Under the pieces are notes generated by a model, which worked only from the letters and a program-made list of their open reading frames with translations, was not told the origin of the DNA and made no database searches. Of a DNA stretch of 41,471 bases, positions 41,135 through 41,471 are shown in pieces (within the stretch, counting starts at the first letter, position 1; the number at the start of each line of letters is the position of its first letter). Made by a program: the position numbers and the translations under genes. The stretch comes from Gemmatimonadota bacterium (lineage in GTDB: Bacteria > Gemmatimonadota > Gemmatimonadetes > Gemmatimonadales > GWC2-71-9), in the NCBI GenBank assembly GCA_027294455.1, contig JAPULZ010000240.1, positions 1 through 41,471 on the forward strand, given 5' to 3'.

Positions 41135-41471
41135 ATGAAGACAGTCATTCTCGCCGGTGGCTTGGGGACCCGGTTGTCCGAGGAAACTGTGGTGAAACCC
41201 AAGCCGATGGTAGAGATCGGAGACAAACCCATCCTGTGGCACATCATGAGCTACTTTGACGCTCATGGTCACCATGACTTCGTCGTGGCGTTGGGGTACA
41301 AGGGTGAGGTCATCAAGGATTACTTCTCCAATTTCCTGGCCTTCAACAACAGTCTCACCATCGACTTGAAGACCGGTGAGCGCACCATCCACTCCGATGA
41401 CTCCGTGGACTGGAAAGTGCATCTCGCCGATACCGGGCGCTGGACCCAATCCGGCGGCCGCATCAAGCGGC
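41135..41471 (+). CDS. rfbF: Glucose-1-phosphate cytidylyltransferase, 3'-truncated by window edge
   Basis: The visible 112 residues begin MKTVILAGGLGTRLSEETVVKPKPMVEIGDKP, the sugar-nucleotidyltransferase signature. Continuation with ILWHIMSYFDAHGHHDFVVALGYKGEVIKDYFSNF is characteristic of RfbF/DdhA, which makes CDP-glucose from glucose-1-phosphate and CTP as the first step to CDP-3,6-dideoxyhexoses and CDP-branched sugars. CGGAGG 4-5 bases before the ATG fixes the start. Downstream enzymes (CDP-glucose 4,6-dehydratase) would be expected beyond the window. It is divergent from the DUF354-AsnB-GT trio across 166 bases. Confidence 0.92.
   Translation, partial: MKTVILAGGLGTRLSEETVVKPKPMVEIGDKPILWHIMSYFDAHGHHDFVVALGYKGEVIKDYFSNFLAFNNSLTIDLKTGERTIHSDDSVDWKVHLADTGRWTQSGGRIKR

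Noticed and set aside
1-41471. tRNA or rRNA genes
   Set aside because: No TpsiC-loop (GGTTCGANTCC-like) plus acceptor pairing or rRNA-like conserved segment was seen on either strand by eye.

Overview
The window is a strongly GC-rich, gene-dense stretch of bacterial chromosome. It holds about 30 protein genes, one frameshifted gene remnant, several hairpin terminators and a small family of palindromic repeats. I see no tRNA, rRNA, CRISPR array, insertion sequence or phage gene. The protein set (M61 peptidase, sortilin-like BNR protein, paired imidazolonepropionase-type amidohydrolases, Tat-exported class V aminotransferase, PhoX, DinB-type remnant, outer-membrane barrel, flotillin/NfeD pair) points to a free-living, aerobic, diderm heterotroph. 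The family mix and the look of the orphan proteins resemble Gemmatimonadota. That assignment is inference from family content, not a marker-gene result.

Layout. 1-2344: tail of a secreted M30-like protein, a cysteine-less ArsC/Spx-like protein, a small conserved hypothetical protein and a divergent SDR. 2447-5748: a Rieske oxygenase divergent from an alanine/serine-glyoxylate aminotransferase, which is followed by a membrane-anchored phosphodiesterase. 5785-12081: an M61 peptidase and Tat aminotransferase operon, divergent from a 1008-residue BNR-repeat protein. 12113-14933: an apparent operon of thioredoxin-like ferredoxin, AI-2E-type permease and diaminopropionate ammonia-lyase. 15272-19939: a DUF4384 protein with a Gly/Tyr-rich segment and a very basic tail, closed by a classic terminator, then a CotH-kinase-like secreted protein, a small repeat protein and DNA polymerase IV. 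20028-23505: flotillin, NfeD-like and DUF4105 genes. 23508-24317: a broken DinB-superfamily gene and a small Arg-rich ORF. 24349-29565: a BtuF-like protein and a two-gene amidohydrolase operon. 29746-32857: a ZIP-like/permease fusion and PhoX. 33031-35974: Trm112-like and HIT proteins, divergent from an outer-membrane barrel. 36045-41471: the edge of a surface-polysaccharide locus (GT-C-like membrane protein, AsnB, DUF354 protein, and divergent rfbF cut by the window end).

The genes do not form one pathway. Recurrent themes are export of hydrolases and amino-acid or peptide turnover (M61, amidohydrolases, PLP enzymes, DpaL), phosphate or phosphodiester scavenging (PhoX, AP-superfamily protein) and envelope construction (flotillin/NfeD, outer-membrane barrel, glycan genes).

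I do not find a convincing new defence or mobile system. The observations most worth following are the GGGGCG palindrome family whose copies supply stop codons, the ZIP-permease fusion, the double amidohydrolase with a degenerate half, the Gly/Tyr plus basic-tail protein with its structured leader, and the tightly coupled AsnB glycan trio.
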